DNA from: Salegentibacter salinarum
GTDB lineage: Bacteria; Bacteroidota; Bacteroidia; Flavobacteriales; Flavobacteriaceae
Direction of reading: 5' to 3'
Length of the DNA: 64,000 nucleotides
Assembly (NCBI RefSeq): GCF_900168115.1
Contig: NZ_FUZC01000014.1
Span: 19,036-83,035 of the forward strand
Part shown: one piece after another, positions 9,312-20,366 of the stretch
How the letters are laid out: each line of letters starts with the position of its first letter
How positions within the stretch are numbered: the stretch's first letter is position 1
Notes under the pieces: generated by a model
Told to the model about the DNA's origin: nothing
Database searches by the model: none
What the model saw: the letters and a program-made list of their open reading frames with translations, nothing else
Program-made: the position numbers and the translations under genes

Positions 9312-10955
9312 ATGGGAAAAGGATTTTTTCACGTTCCACAGGCGGTCAACGAGCCGGTAAAAACTTATGCTCCGGGGACCCCGGAAAGGGAAGAAGTTTT
9401 ACTCACTTATAAAGATCTCTACAACTCCAATATGGAAGTACCACTTTATATTGGATCTGAAGAAATAAAGACAGGAGATACTGCCGATATTCGTCCTCCT
9501 CATGATCATAAACATAAGGTAGGAACTTACCACCGTGCCGAGAAGAAGCACGTTCAACAAGCGATAGACGAGGCTTTAAAGGCCAGAGAAAAATGGGCAA
9601 AACTGGAATGGGAACAACGTGCTGCGATTTTCTTAAAAGCAGCCGACTTAATTGCAGGGCCTTACAGATCAAGAATTAATGCTGCTACGATGATTGGGCA
9701 GTCAAAAAATATATACCAGGCAGAAATTGATTCGGCTTGTGAACTTTGTGACTTTTTACGTTTTAACGTAGAATATATGTCAGATATGTACAATGAACAA
9801 CCTGAATCTTCTGACGGCAACTGGAACCGAGTAGAATATAGACCATTAGAAGGTTTTGTATACGCAATTACGCCTTTCAACTTTACCGCTATTTCTGGTA
9901 ACCTTCCTTCCAGTGCAGCCCTTATGGGAAATGTAGCTGTTTGGAAACCCAGTGACAGCCAGATTTTCTCTGCACAGGTGATTATGGAAGTATTCCAGGA
10001 AGCCGGTTTACCAGATGGTGTAATTAATATGGTCATGGGAGATCCTGAAATGATCACCAATACCGTGCTTGACAGTCCTGATTTCTCCGGAATTCACTTT
10101 ACCGGGAGTACAGACGTATTTAAAGGAATTTGGGGTAAGATTGGTAACAACATCAATAAATATAAAACCTACCCAAGAATTGTAGGAGAAACCGGTGGTA
10201 AAGACTTTATCGTGGTTCACCCAACATCTAATGCAAAAGAAGTTGCTACTGCAATTTCCCGTGGTGCTTTTGAATACCAGGGACAAAAATGTAGTGCCGC
10301 TTCCAGGGTTTACCTCCCAGAAAGCCTTTGGCCAGAAATTAAAGAGTTTGTAAAAACCGATTTGGAATCCTTTAAAATGGGTTCTCCGGAAGACATGTCT
10401 AACTTTATAAATGCCGTTATTCACGAAGGAGCATTTGATAAACTAGCAGGCTATATAGACAGGGCTAAAAAAGACAAGAATGCTGAAGTAGTAATTGGAG
10501 GAAATTACGATAAATCTGAAGGTTACTTTATTGAACCTACGGTGATTCTTACCTCAGATCCCCACTATACAACAATGGAAACCGAATTATTTGGACCTGT
10601 TGTGACCATCTATGTTTATGATGATAAAAACTATAGTGAAGAAAAGTGGAGAGACCTTCTTAAAACTGTAGACAACACCAGTATCTACGGGCTTACAGGA
10701 GCAGTTTTCTCTGGAGATCGTTATATGGCTGCACTCGCAACCGATTTATTACAAAATGCGGCTGGTAACTTCTATATAAACGACAAACCTACCGGCGCAG
10801 TAGTTGGGCAGCAACCTTTTGGTGGCGCACGCGGTAGCGGTACTAATGATAAAGCCGGTTCTAAAATGAACCTACTAAGGTGGGCATCAGTTAGATTAAT
10901 TAAAGAAACTTTTGTACCAGCAAAAGATTACAGATACCCATTTTTGGGAGAATAA
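9312..10955 (+). CDS. pruA: L-glutamate gamma-semialdehyde dehydrogenase
   Basis: A 547-residue aldehyde dehydrogenase that oxidises glutamate semialdehyde (from proline via P5C) to glutamate with NAD+. Family marks: ITPFNFTAISGNLPSSAALMGN in the cofactor domain, FTGSTDVF, GETGGKDF with the general-base Glu, and the catalytic Cys in YQGQKCSAASR. The length fits the monofunctional PruA branch; no proline dehydrogenase domain is attached. The ATG at 9312 is chosen because the open frame upstream (from 9225) encodes non-family residues in an AT-rich leader. A strong terminator follows. Confidence 0.95.
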   Translation: MGKGFFHVPQAVNEPVKTYAPGTPEREEVLLTYKDLYNSNMEVPLYIGSEEIKTGDTADIRPPHDHKHKVGTYHRAEKKHVQQAIDEALKAREKWAKLEWEQRAAIFLKAADLIAGPYRSRINAATMIGQSKNIYQAEIDSACELCDFLRFNVEYMSDMYNEQPESSDGNWNRVEYRPLEGFVYAITPFNFTAISGNLPSSAALMGNVAVWKPSDSQIFSAQVIMEVFQEAGLPDGVINMVMGDPEMITNTVLDSPDFSGIHFTGSTDVFKGIWGKIGNNINKYKTYPRIVGETGGKDFIVVHPTSNAKEVATAISRGAFEYQGQKCSAASRVYLPESLWPEIKEFVKTDLESFKMGSPEDMSNFINAVIHEGAFDKLAGYIDRAKKDKNAEVVIGGNYDKSEGYFIEPTVILTSDPHYTTMETELFGPVVTIYVYDDKNYSEEKWRDLLKTVDNTSIYGLTGAVFSGDRYMAALATDLLQNAAGNFYINDKPTGAVVGQQPFGGARGSGTNDKAGSKMNLLRWASVRLIKETFVPAKDYRYPFLGE

Positions 10956-10975
10956 TTTTGTAAAAATATAATTTC

Positions 10976-11010
10976 AAAAAGCCGCGTAATGAAAATTGCG
11001 CGGCTTTTTT
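10976..11010 (+). terminator. Rho-independent terminator after pruA
   Basis: Arms GCCGCG (10981-10986) and CGCGGC (10999-11004) form a GC stem flanked by an A run and a run of six T (11005-11010). Confidence 0.9.
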
Positions 11011-11490
11011 ATTTATTAATTTTCTGCAGGTCTCTTCTATACTTCTTCCTTATTTTCATCTCCTTACCACTGGCTAATTTTTCAGTACTTTATTAATTCC
11101 TGGGAGAATTAAAAAGATGGAAACGCTTCAGGAAAACACCTCCACTGCCCTACACTCCACGAGTAAACGGGCACCTTAGGGCTACCAATGATACCTGGAC
11201 TCATATTGAGGTTTGATGTCCCAAACCGCACCGGAATTCCAGGAGTACCTATTTATCGCACACCCCTCTAAATCCAGACTTCAGAGGACGGTATGGGGCA
11301 GCCGACAGGGTCAGTACTTCTCCAAAATAAAATATCTTCATTCTTAATCTTGTAGGTGGCAGAGTAGGAAACTAATACGGTTGTATTATGAAATAAGAAA
11401 GTCTTTTCTTACAAATGAAACCATTCATCCTGTACAATAGGCATTTTATCTGATTTTTAGCGTTTTAAGCTAAAATTCTGACTTAATTTC
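11011..11490. other. Intergenic region before the first giant surface protein
   Basis: About 480 bases without a convincing gene. The last ~110 bases resemble the matching stretch upstream of the second giant gene (shared words such as TTTTATCTGAT and the promoter itself), so the leader was duplicated together with the gene. A minus-strand frame ending at 11109 is open for about 46 codons but has no plausible start, and I recognise nothing in it. Confidence 0.5.
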
Positions 11491-11522
11491 TTGTTAAGAT
11501 AGTTTTTTTATATGTAATTTTA
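11491..11522 (+). promoter_or_regulatory. Promoter of giant surface protein gene 1
   Basis: TTG (11491-11493), a 21-base spacer and TAATTTTA (11515-11522) give a near-consensus Bacteroidota promoter. The same layout and spacing occur upstream of the paralogue at 20735-20766, with a conserved GTTAA after the -33 element and the same short distance to the ATG. Confidence 0.65.
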
Positions 11523-11546
11523 CCCTTCGTAACATTTAAGTTGCCT

Positions 11547-14500
11547 ATGGGTAAAATTACTCCCCGGTATTTATTAATAATTCTTATTTACGGCTTGTTT
11601 ATTCACTCCGCAAATTCCCTGTTTGCCAATACCACCTATAGGCCTGAAAAACCTGTTATAATAGATAAAACTTCAAATGAATTTTTTTTTATTGGGTTCT
11701 ATTTAAATGCAGCACCATCCATTACCGCTCCTGATGATAAAACAGTGGACAGTAATCCTGGACAATGTTACGCTTTAAATGTAAATTTAGGTTCTCCCCA
11801 GACAAGTGGTGGAGGAAACGTTACTAATGATGCCCCAAACCAATTTCCATTAGGTAACACTACCGTCACCTGGACTATAACCAATGAAGAAGGGACTGCT
11901 ACCGACAGTCAACTGGTCACTATTACTGATAATGAAAAACCAAGTATTTCCAGTAACGGAAACAGGGAAGTTAATCAAGACCCGGGGGAATGTGGCGCCA
12001 TAGTTTCCGTTGAAGCTAGTGCAAATGACAACTGTTCAGTAAATAATCCCACAGGCACACGAAGTGATGGTCAAAACTTAAACGCACTGTATCCGGTTGG
12101 AACAACTACCATAACCTGGGAGGTAACTGATGAAAATGGAAATGAGGCTGAGACGGTTACTCAAACTGTTACCGTAATAGATAATAAAAAACCGATTATT
12201 TCTCATAATGGCAACAAAGAGGTTAATAATGACCCGGGGGAATGTGGCGCCTTAGTTTCAGTTGAAGCTAGTGCAAATGACAACTGTTCAGTAAATAATC
12301 CCACAGGCACACGGAGTGATGGTCAAAACTTAAACGCACTGTATCCGGTTGGAACAACTACCATAACCTGGGAGGTAACTGATGAAAATGGAAATGAGGC
12401 TGAGACGGTTACTCAAACTGTTACAGTAGCTGATAATGAAGCTCCTACAGCACCAGTCTTACAAGATTTGGAATGGACCTGCGCTACAACAATTACAGAT
12501 TACCCCACGACTACCGATAATTGCGATACAGAAATTACTGGAACTACCAGTGATCCCCTGGAATTGGACTCTTATGGAGAATACACAATAATCTGGACTT
12601 TTACTGATTCATCTGAAAATTCGGTAACTGCTGAACAAATAATTTCCATTCCAGAACCTACTGTGGAAATTCCGGTGATCAATGGTAACGAATATTGCAA
12701 TACAGAACAAGTCCCCGGTATCACATTTACAGGAAATAATCTACCAAATAAAAAATACGAATGGTTTTACGAAACCGATAATAATGCAAATATAGGCCTG
12801 GCTTCTAGCGGAACTGACGAGATTCCAGAGTTTACAGCAACCAACAATACGAGCAGTCCCATAGAAGTAAAATTCACTGTAATTCCATTTGGAAGAAATT
12901 GCGAAGGAGAAGAAAATTATTTTTTTATTACTATTAACCCTACTCCCACCATTACTACACCCAACGATATTGAAATTTGCGAGGGTGAAACCGTCAATAC
13001 TATTGATCTTTCCGGTTTTTCGGTAACTGGAAGTACCGTGGAATGGTCTAATGATAATCCCAATATAGGTCTCGGCACTTCGGGTACAGGAAATATCAAC
13101 TCATTTACAGCAAATAATAATACTAACGAGCCGCAAATAGCAACGATTTCATTAGTCCCTTCAGCCAATAACTGTGTGGGCGAAGTACAAACATTTACAA
13201 TAGAAGTTAAACCAAAACCTGAATTAGAAAACCCTGTAATTCCCGAACTTTGCAACGGAGAACCCACTCAAGAAATAGAATTGACGGGGGATGTTCCAGG
13301 ACTCACATTTGATATTTCCGGAGGTTCTTCTGTGGGGCTTTCCAACCGAACAAACGTGACCGAGATTCCGATTTTTACACCGGTAAACAATTCAGACATT
13401 CTAGTAAACACTACCATTACCATCACACCAAAAGCGGACGGTTGTATAGGAGTACCGGTTCAAATCCCGGTAACTGTAAAACCAAGTCCGTTGGTAGACG
13501 CTTCATTTAGCAATCAAATCTGCTCAGGAGAAACAACGGATATTTCATTGTCGAGTCCGGTAGCAAATACAGGGTTCACCTGGACGGTTGATGCCCCGCC
13601 AGGTATCGAAGGAGCAGCAAATGGAAGTTTACAAGGGGAAGGAACGATAGAACACGAACTTATTAATACCACTTCTCAGCCCCAAAAAGTAACCTACAGA
13701 ATTACTCCGGAAGCAGACGAATGTACAGGATCCACCATCCCTGTGGCTATTACTGTAAATCCAATGCCTGATTTTGAAATTACTGATCCAGAACCGGGAT
13801 GTTCTCCTATTGAAATAGATCTTACAGCGTCAGAAATCACAGCCGGTTCCTCTTCCGGTTTGACATTTACTTACTGGAATAATGAAGCCGCAACTGACGA
13901 GTTTGAAAATCCTACCTCTGCCGGGGCGGGCACCTATTACATTAAAGCTACCACGAATAATAGTTGTTCTGTGGTAAAGTCGGTGACTGTGGTTGAAAAC
14001 CAAACACCTGAATTAACCAGTCCACTTCAAGCACCTGGTTTTTGTTCTGAAACTGCTTTTGAATATGAATTTTCCAGTACTGTTCCAGATACTGAATTTA
14101 ACTGGACAAGAGAAAACATAGCAGGAATTTCTACCTCTGGCAATAGTGATTCCGGGTCCATAAATGAAGTTCTAGTAAATGAAACTACAAATCCAATTGA
14201 AGTTGTTTATGAAGTGACTTTAATAAGTCCTGAAGGCTGTAGTAACCAGCAGGAAATAACAACTATTGTAACCCCAACCCCCCTTCTGACAAGTACTCTT
14301 ACTCCAGAAGGAATTTGCAGTGGTATTAATTTCAATTATAATCCAACCAGTGAAACTGGAGGAACCGTATTTTCCTGGACAAGAGAGAGGGTAGACGGGA
14401 TCTCCAACCCTCCAGCAAATGGAACGGGACCCATTAATGAAATATTAGAAAACACCACTACTCAACCTATTGGTGTTACTTACACCTATACACTTGCCTC

Positions 14501-17500
14501 AAATAATTGCGAAAACCCTGATGAATATAATGTTAATGTTGTAGTTACTCCATCTCCCGACACTCAAGTTCAGGTTTCAACAGCTGGCGAGAACAATAAA
14601 CAAAATGAAATAGAAATTTGTTCCGGCACCAATGTAGATTTATTTTCGACTACTTCATTCGTTGATAACACCTCTCTACCATTCGAATTATTTAGATCCA
14701 ATTTTAACAATGGGAACCAGGGATGGGAGACAAATCCCAGCGGCGGAAGTTCAAGATGGCAACTTACCAATTCTGGGACAGAGGCCTACACCTATGAATG
14801 CGAATGGTGGGAAGAATATTTTTACGGCTGCCAGGATGAAAGGATAGATTTCCAATCTAACTCCAATGATCAATTTTTCTTAGTAAACAGTCATGATTCT
14901 AATGATGATTTTAACAATATAAGCCTCACAAGCCCGGTATTTAATACCCAGGGATATAATACTTTAAATTTATCGTTCTGGCACCATTACAGGGATGGGG
15001 GAGCCAGTCGGTGGAATCAACGAGATATAGGATTACTGGAATACAGGTATGAAAATAGTAACGGAAGCTGGACGAATTGGCAGAATATTGATACATACAC
15101 CTCAACGGAAGGCAATGCCGATAATTTCGTGCAGAGAAATTACAATATTGATAATTTAATTAACCGTAATGCTGTACAAATTCGGTTTAGATATGACAAT
15201 GCCAGTGATGACTGGTATTGGGCGATTGATAATGTTTTAGTTACAGGAGATGGAATTTCAACTTCTCCGGAAGTAGAATGGACCTCTGACGTGAGCGATT
15301 GGACTTCTAATGAAGTAAACCCTACTAACGTGTCCACAGCACAAACCACTACTTACACCGCTACTTATATTAATCCTGAGACCGGGTGCCCGGGAAGTGC
15401 ATCAGTAAAAGTAACTGTACGGGAACCACTTCAACCTAGAATCATAGCGGATTATTGTTTGTTTGCAGAATCAAACAGAATTAGATTATCCTCAGACCAG
15501 GAATTCGACAGTTACAGATGGGAATCAGCAGGAGAAAGACTCTCGAGTAATTCCTCTATAGATATTAGTTTAGCCCGAACCTACACTTTATATGTAACCA
15601 AGGATGGTTGTGAAGCTTCAACCTCCATTACTCCTAATGAAAATTTAGTTCCCAATGGTGACTTTGACAACCCCGACTACCCCCTACCCTACTCTGAATC
15701 AACAAATTACGGGGAACGTGATATTCTAAGTAATGGAGATGTATTATTCTCCACCCTGTACGATTTTAAAGTTAACCCCAATGACAACCAGAACACATGG
15801 GGAGCACTGGGTCCGGAAGGAACAATGGCTGTTGGTGATAACGCCAATGATTACCACTCCAATTTTAACGGCCGGGGCCACGGTGGACAGGGTAATTTTT
15901 TAATTGTAAATGGCGATAGATCTATCGGAAACATAGTTTGGGAATCGCATACATTTGAGATCACACCAGATACCGATTACTATTTTAGTGCCTGGACTTC
16001 GAATGTAAACCCCGCAAGTCCAGCCAGGCTGAGGCTTCAAGTATTAGTGCCCGGCAATAACACTCCTGAAGTTGAAAGTACCCTGGGAGACCTAACCAAT
16101 GAGCCAGTAGGGAATTGGATTAACTTCTATAACCCTGAATTGTGGAATTCTGGCAATAATACAGAGGTAGTTCTAAGAATAATAAATGAAAATCCTACAG
16201 CAGGCGGAAATGATTTTGGAATTGACGATATTTCATTTTCTGCCTTTCGATCTTTTGATTTTGAGTTTACTCCAGAAAACAATGGTGCGATTTGCGAAAA
16301 CGAAACTTTAGAATTAGCAGCAAACCTGGATGGCGGTCGTTTCCCAATAACATTTAACTGGACGGGACCGAATGGTTTTAGCAGATCAAAAACCATTTCT
16401 GAAGAAAGTGAGCGTGTTGCGGCAGATACAATTCGCATCCCGAACGCTACCGCGGAAATGGCTGGGGAATATTCCTTACAAATTACCGATTTCTATGGCT
16501 GTAACCTGGAATCTAAAACCACATCAGTAGAAGTAATTGAAAAAGCTGTGGTTTTCGCAGGAGATGATGTAGAAATTTGTTCTAATAATCCTGTTATAGA
16601 TCTCTCTTCAGCTTCAATAACGCATCCAAGTATAGATTCAGGCTTTTGGAGCACCGCAGAAGGAGATAATTCAGGGTTTACAGATCCTAATACACTTAAT
16701 ACTACTTATCATCCTAGTGAAGAGGAAATTGCTGCCGGCGAAATAGAATTAATACTAACTTCCAATGAAGATGCCGGGGCCGTTTGTGAAACTGTAACCG
16801 ACACTATAAATATTATTTTCAATATTAGTCCGGAACTGGAACTCGTTGCGCAAGATGTAAACTGTTTTGAAGGAGATAATGGTAAAATAGAAGTTAATAT
16901 AATTGAAAATACCGGCACGGCTCCGTTTACTTTCGAATGGAGTGATGGCCAAACCGGAAGAATCGCAGAAAACCTGGTTGCCGGAGAATACTATGCCGAT
17001 ATAACCGACGCAAAAGGATGTACTGTAAGAACAGAAACTTATACCATCCGGCAACCTGAAGAACTGATTGTTGGTTCTCCTATTGGATTAGAAGAGGCTT
17101 CCTGTTTTGATGAATTTGGAGCTGTAGTTTCAATACCAGTAAGCGGCGGACTTTTTGCTGAAGAAACGATTGAACCTGAAAACATTCCCTACGTCCTTGA
17201 AATACTTGATGCTGACGGAAATCAAATTAATTTAGCGCAGGAACAGATAAATTATGATATCGCCACAGAACGTTTTATTATTTCAGGATTGCAAGGTGGA
17301 AAAGGATACACCTTCCTGGTAAGTTCCAGTGAAAATTGCGCTGCTGAAGTAAAAACATTTACCACCCTTACTCCTCCTGAAATAAATGCCGGGGAAGTTC
17401 CTGAAATTTCCGAATGTGGAATAAAAACACTTTGGCTGGCCGCCTCTCCTATAGATCCTGAAATAGGCACCGGCTCCTGGTCTTATAATAATGGAGAGAC

Positions 17501-20366
17501 AGTCTTACTTGGGGACCCGGATAATCCGAATACCAGTTTTACAGGTCAACCGGGACAAACATACACCCTTAGCTGGAGTGTTTCTTCTGTTACAAATGAA
17601 AGCTGTAGTGTGACCGATGAAATTGAGATCACCTTCCCTCCTTCCTGTAGTCAGTTAAATTTTGATGGAATTGACGATTTTGTAGATTTAGGAGATCATT
17701 ATAATATTAATTCGAGCTTTTCTATTGAAGCCTGGGTAAAACCACATTCAACATCCCGCACCAAAACTATACTTTCTAAAAGATCTGCCACCAATTTAAA
17801 CTCAGGTTACGATTTATTCCTAAACAACGGCTCACCTACATTTCAGGTTAACAATACAAGTGTTGTAGCCAGAAGTAAAATCAATACAGATCGTTGGTAT
17901 CATATCGCTGCAGTTTATAGCCAGGGCTCAGCCCTTAAAATTTATGTTGATGGTATTGAAATTCAAACAAACACCACTAATATTCCCCAATCAGTAGGAG
18001 CAACTGATACTCCTACACTAATTGGGGCGACCTATGCCCCGGATGAATCTATAGAAAGCAAAGATCACTTTGAAGGTTATATTGAAGAAGTCAGGCTTTG
18101 GAATACGGCAATTCCAATCGACCAAATAAGATTTTTTATGAACCAACGTCTTGAAAAAGATGGTACAAATGTGAGTGGGACCGTATTAACTAACAATCTG
18201 AACCTTCCAAATGCCCCGGAAACGATTGAATGGAGTAGTTTAGTTGGTTATTATCAGCTTCTTGCGCAGAATGATCTTATTAGCGATGGCTTCACGGATA
18301 ATCTCGGAAGTACAGGTGGAACAGCCAATGGATTACTAAAAAATATACAGGAAATGCAGGAAAACACCGCTCCCCTTCCATATATTCTTTATACAAGCGG
18401 CCAGGAGTGGTTTAATAAAACAACCTGGAAATTACCTGCACAAATTGATGGACAGAATATAAGGGAAAGAGATGTTTGGGATGCACCGAGCAGCCCGGGA
18501 ATTAATAATAGTCCAATAAACTGGAATATCGTAAAGCTTTCTAAAGATATAGAAAACCCGGCTACTCAAAATAACCACAATAATATAAGCCTACTGGGTT
18601 TAATTTCTGAAAATGGAACTCTCAATATGAAAGGTGAAAATAATATGGGGGGAAGCCAAACCGGATTTGGAACCGGGAATGCTTTAACCATTACACATTA
18701 CCTGGAGCTTGACGGGTATATAGATCTCAATGGCGAATCGCAGTTAATACAAACAGAAGGAAGCGAAATTAGTGGTTCTGGTAGCCTGGAACGAGACCAG
18801 CAAGGGACAGCAAGTAGTTATAATTATAACTACTGGAGTTCTCCAGTAGTACCAACTTCTAATAGCCCAAACTACAAAGTTAACCAAGTGATGAAAGACG
18901 GTTCTACTGTAGGTACCAAAGACTTTCAAAATATCAATTTTAAATGGCCCCATACGCATGCTGACGGGCAGAAAGCAAATCCTATTAAAATTAGTGATTA
19001 CTGGATAAATGCTTTCAGAGCCAGAAAAGCAAACGAGTATAGCCAGTGGGAACAAATTGGAAGCTACACTGCCTTAAAACCTGGTGAAGGATATACCATG
19101 AAAGGTACAACCGGAGAGGCACGAATAATTGATCTTCAAAATTATACATTCACCGGTTTTCCCAATAACGGCACTATTGAAGTTAGCGAGATTAAAGCGG
19201 GTCAAAATTATCTTTTGGGAAATCCTTATCCTTCTGCAATAAGTGTAGAAGAATTTATACTGGATAATATTAAAGACAGCGGAGGTCGCAATAACAAAAA
19301 TCTTTTAAACGGAGCCGTCTATTTTTGGGATCATTTCGGGGGGCAAACTCATTACCTGTCACAGTATGTTGGAGGCTACGCTGTGAGAAATTTAATCGAT
19401 GGAGTTTCGGCCATTTCCAATGATTCCAGGATCAATGATTCGGGGGCCCAAAGTACTAAAAAGGCCGGGCCTTATATTCCGGTAGGCCAGGGATTTTTTG
19501 TAAACACTACCCTGGATGCACAGGCCGAAGATATTGATGAGTTTGGGTCGGGAACAATTGTTTTTAAAAATAGCCAGCGTTCTTTTGTAATGGAGCGAGG
19601 ACAAAGTTCTTCCTTCTTTCTAAAACCAAGCGATAATACAAAAAACAATAAAAATGTTGAAGAAAAAAGCGAAGATGGCCGATATAAAATAAGATTGAAG
19701 TTTAATTCTCCTACCGGCTATCATCGAGAAATATTAGTGGGTGCAGATGCAAGAACTAGCCAGGACTTTGATCTGGGCTTCGATGCACCCTTAATAGATA
19801 AAGGCAAAGAAGATATGTATTGGGTGATTGGCGAAAGAAATTATGTAATCCAGGGAGTTCCTCATTTCAACCTCGATCAAAAGTTACCCTTGGGTATTAA
19901 AATTGCCGAAGAAAAAGAGTTCAGTATAGAAATTGGGGAACTTCATAATCTTCCTGATATTATAGAAATTTATTTGCATAACAATATTGACAGCACGTAT
20001 CACGATTTACGAAAAGAAGCTTTTAAAGCCACACTACCCGTGGGAGAATACAAGGATTTATATGAGATTGTTTTTCAGGATATAACCACCATTCGAAAAG
20101 ACAAAGAACCCGGGGAAGGACCTGTTGATTTTTACTATTCAATGGAAAACAGGGAATTTGTAATTAACAACCCCGAATTTCATAAAATTGAACATATAAA
20201 TGTTTACAATATTGCCGGCCAGTTGGTAGATCAGCATTTTGGAATACCCGACATTAAAGAGATTCATATTCCGCAGGAAAAATCTTTGAGTTCAGCAGTG
20301 TATATAGTGAAAATCTTTACCAGTGCAGGAGATTATGCCAAGAAGGTAATTATTCGTAAGGACTAA
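11547..20366 (+). CDS. Giant T9SS-sorted multidomain surface protein 1
   Basis: A 2939-residue exported protein, probably an adhesin or cell-surface structural protein. Order of parts: signal peptide (about 1-25); three HYR-type Ig-like domains (about 48-299), two of them nearly identical; a long series of PKD-like Ig modules, each with an early Cys (about 380-1010); a MAM-like jelly roll (about 1050-1240); a carbohydrate-binding-like jelly roll opening with NLVPNGDFDNP (about 1370-1570); an SprB-type repeat (about 1770-1850); a LamG/concanavalin-like domain (about 2035-2200); a region with GTASSYNYNYWSSPV; and a type A C-terminal sorting domain ending KKVIIRKD. ATG at 11547 is chosen over a TTG six bases upstream because the paralogue starts at the same MGKITPR. 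Ligand unknown. Confidence 0.85.
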   Translation: MGKITPRYLLIILIYGLFIHSANSLFANTTYRPEKPVIIDKTSNEFFFIGFYLNAAPSITAPDDKTVDSNPGQCYALNVNLGSPQTSGGGNVTNDAPNQFPLGNTTVTWTITNEEGTATDSQLVTITDNEKPSISSNGNREVNQDPGECGAIVSVEASANDNCSVNNPTGTRSDGQNLNALYPVGTTTITWEVTDENGNEAETVTQTVTVIDNKKPIISHNGNKEVNNDPGECGALVSVEASANDNCSVNNPTGTRSDGQNLNALYPVGTTTITWEVTDENGNEAETVTQTVTVADNEAPTAPVLQDLEWTCATTITDYPTTTDNCDTEITGTTSDPLELDSYGEYTIIWTFTDSSENSVTAEQIISIPEPTVEIPVINGNEYCNTEQVPGITFTGNNLPNKKYEWFYETDNNANIGLASSGTDEIPEFTATNNTSSPIEVKFTVIPFGRNCEGEENYFFITINPTPTITTPNDIEICEGETVNTIDLSGFSVTGSTVEWSNDNPNIGLGTSGTGNINSFTANNNTNEPQIATISLVPSANNCVGEVQTFTIEVKPKPELENPVIPELCNGEPTQEIELTGDVPGLTFDISGGSSVGLSNRTNVTEIPIFTPVNNSDILVNTTITITPKADGCIGVPVQIPVTVKPSPLVDASFSNQICSGETTDISLSSPVANTGFTWTVDAPPGIEGAANGSLQGEGTIEHELINTTSQPQKVTYRITPEADECTGSTIPVAITVNPMPDFEITDPEPGCSPIEIDLTASEITAGSSSGLTFTYWNNEAATDEFENPTSAGAGTYYIKATTNNSCSVVKSVTVVENQTPELTSPLQAPGFCSETAFEYEFSSTVPDTEFNWTRENIAGISTSGNSDSGSINEVLVNETTNPIEVVYEVTLISPEGCSNQQEITTIVTPTPLLTSTLTPEGICSGINFNYNPTSETGGTVFSWTRERVDGISNPPANGTGPINEILENTTTQPIGVTYTYTLASNNCENPDEYNVNVVVTPSPDTQVQVSTAGENNKQNEIEICSGTNVDLFSTTSFVDNTSLPFELFRSNFNNGNQGWETNPSGGSSRWQLTNSGTEAYTYECEWWEEYFYGCQDERIDFQSNSNDQFFLVNSHDSNDDFNNISLTSPVFNTQGYNTLNLSFWHHYRDGGASRWNQRDIGLLEYRYENSNGSWTNWQNIDTYTSTEGNADNFVQRNYNIDNLINRNAVQIRFRYDNASDDWYWAIDNVLVTGDGISTSPEVEWTSDVSDWTSNEVNPTNVSTAQTTTYTATYINPETGCPGSASVKVTVREPLQPRIIADYCLFAESNRIRLSSDQEFDSYRWESAGERLSSNSSIDISLARTYTLYVTKDGCEASTSITPNENLVPNGDFDNPDYPLPYSESTNYGERDILSNGDVLFSTLYDFKVNPNDNQNTWGALGPEGTMAVGDNANDYHSNFNGRGHGGQGNFLIVNGDRSIGNIVWESHTFEITPDTDYYFSAWTSNVNPASPARLRLQVLVPGNNTPEVESTLGDLTNEPVGNWINFYNPELWNSGNNTEVVLRIINENPTAGGNDFGIDDISFSAFRSFDFEFTPENNGAICENETLELAANLDGGRFPITFNWTGPNGFSRSKTISEESERVAADTIRIPNATAEMAGEYSLQITDFYGCNLESKTTSVEVIEKAVVFAGDDVEICSNNPVIDLSSASITHPSIDSGFWSTAEGDNSGFTDPNTLNTTYHPSEEEIAAGEIELILTSNEDAGAVCETVTDTINIIFNISPELELVAQDVNCFEGDNGKIEVNIIENTGTAPFTFEWSDGQTGRIAENLVAGEYYADITDAKGCTVRTETYTIRQPEELIVGSPIGLEEASCFDEFGAVVSIPVSGGLFAEETIEPENIPYVLEILDADGNQINLAQEQINYDIATERFIISGLQGGKGYTFLVSSSENCAAEVKTFTTLTPPEINAGEVPEISECGIKTLWLAASPIDPEIGTGSWSYNNGETVLLGDPDNPNTSFTGQPGQTYTLSWSVSSVTNESCSVTDEIEITFPPSCSQLNFDGIDDFVDLGDHYNINSSFSIEAWVKPHSTSRTKTILSKRSATNLNSGYDLFLNNGSPTFQVNNTSVVARSKINTDRWYHIAAVYSQGSALKIYVDGIEIQTNTTNIPQSVGATDTPTLIGATYAPDESIESKDHFEGYIEEVRLWNTAIPIDQIRFFMNQRLEKDGTNVSGTVLTNNLNLPNAPETIEWSSLVGYYQLLAQNDLISDGFTDNLGSTGGTANGLLKNIQEMQENTAPLPYILYTSGQEWFNKTTWKLPAQIDGQNIRERDVWDAPSSPGINNSPINWNIVKLSKDIENPATQNNHNNISLLGLISENGTLNMKGENNMGGSQTGFGTGNALTITHYLELDGYIDLNGESQLIQTEGSEISGSGSLERDQQGTASSYNYNYWSSPVVPTSNSPNYKVNQVMKDGSTVGTKDFQNINFKWPHTHADGQKANPIKISDYWINAFRARKANEYSQWEQIGSYTALKPGEGYTMKGTTGEARIIDLQNYTFTGFPNNGTIEVSEIKAGQNYLLGNPYPSAISVEEFILDNIKDSGGRNNKNLLNGAVYFWDHFGGQTHYLSQYVGGYAVRNLIDGVSAISNDSRINDSGAQSTKKAGPYIPVGQGFFVNTTLDAQAEDIDEFGSGTIVFKNSQRSFVMERGQSSSFFLKPSDNTKNNKNVEEKSEDGRYKIRLKFNSPTGYHREILVGADARTSQDFDLGFDAPLIDKGKEDMYWVIGERNYVIQGVPHFNLDQKLPLGIKIAEEKEFSIEIGELHNLPDIIEIYLHNNIDSTYHDLRKEAFKATLPVGEYKDLYEIVFQDITTIRKDKEPGEGPVDFYYSMENREFVINNPEFHKIEHINVYNIAGQLVDQHFGIPDIKEIHIPQEKSLSSAVYIVKIFTSAGDYAKKVIIRKD
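11940..12443 (+). repeat. Tandem 252-bp repeat encoding HYR domains (2 copies)
   Basis: Two in-frame copies of an 84-codon unit (11940-12191 and 12192-12443) that are almost identical over most of their length at the nucleotide level, for example GACCCGGGGGAATGTGGCGCC in both. This indicates recent duplication or gene conversion inside giant gene 1. Confidence 0.9.

Noticed and set aside
11109..11250. Minus-strand open stretch with GIPVRFGTSNLN-like residues
   Set aside because: No start codon, bounded by stops after about 46 codons, and no recognised family; kept only as a note in the intergenic entry.
11940..12443. Tandem repeats considered as a CRISPR array
   Set aside because: Units are 252 bp, in frame and coding, with no spacer structure.
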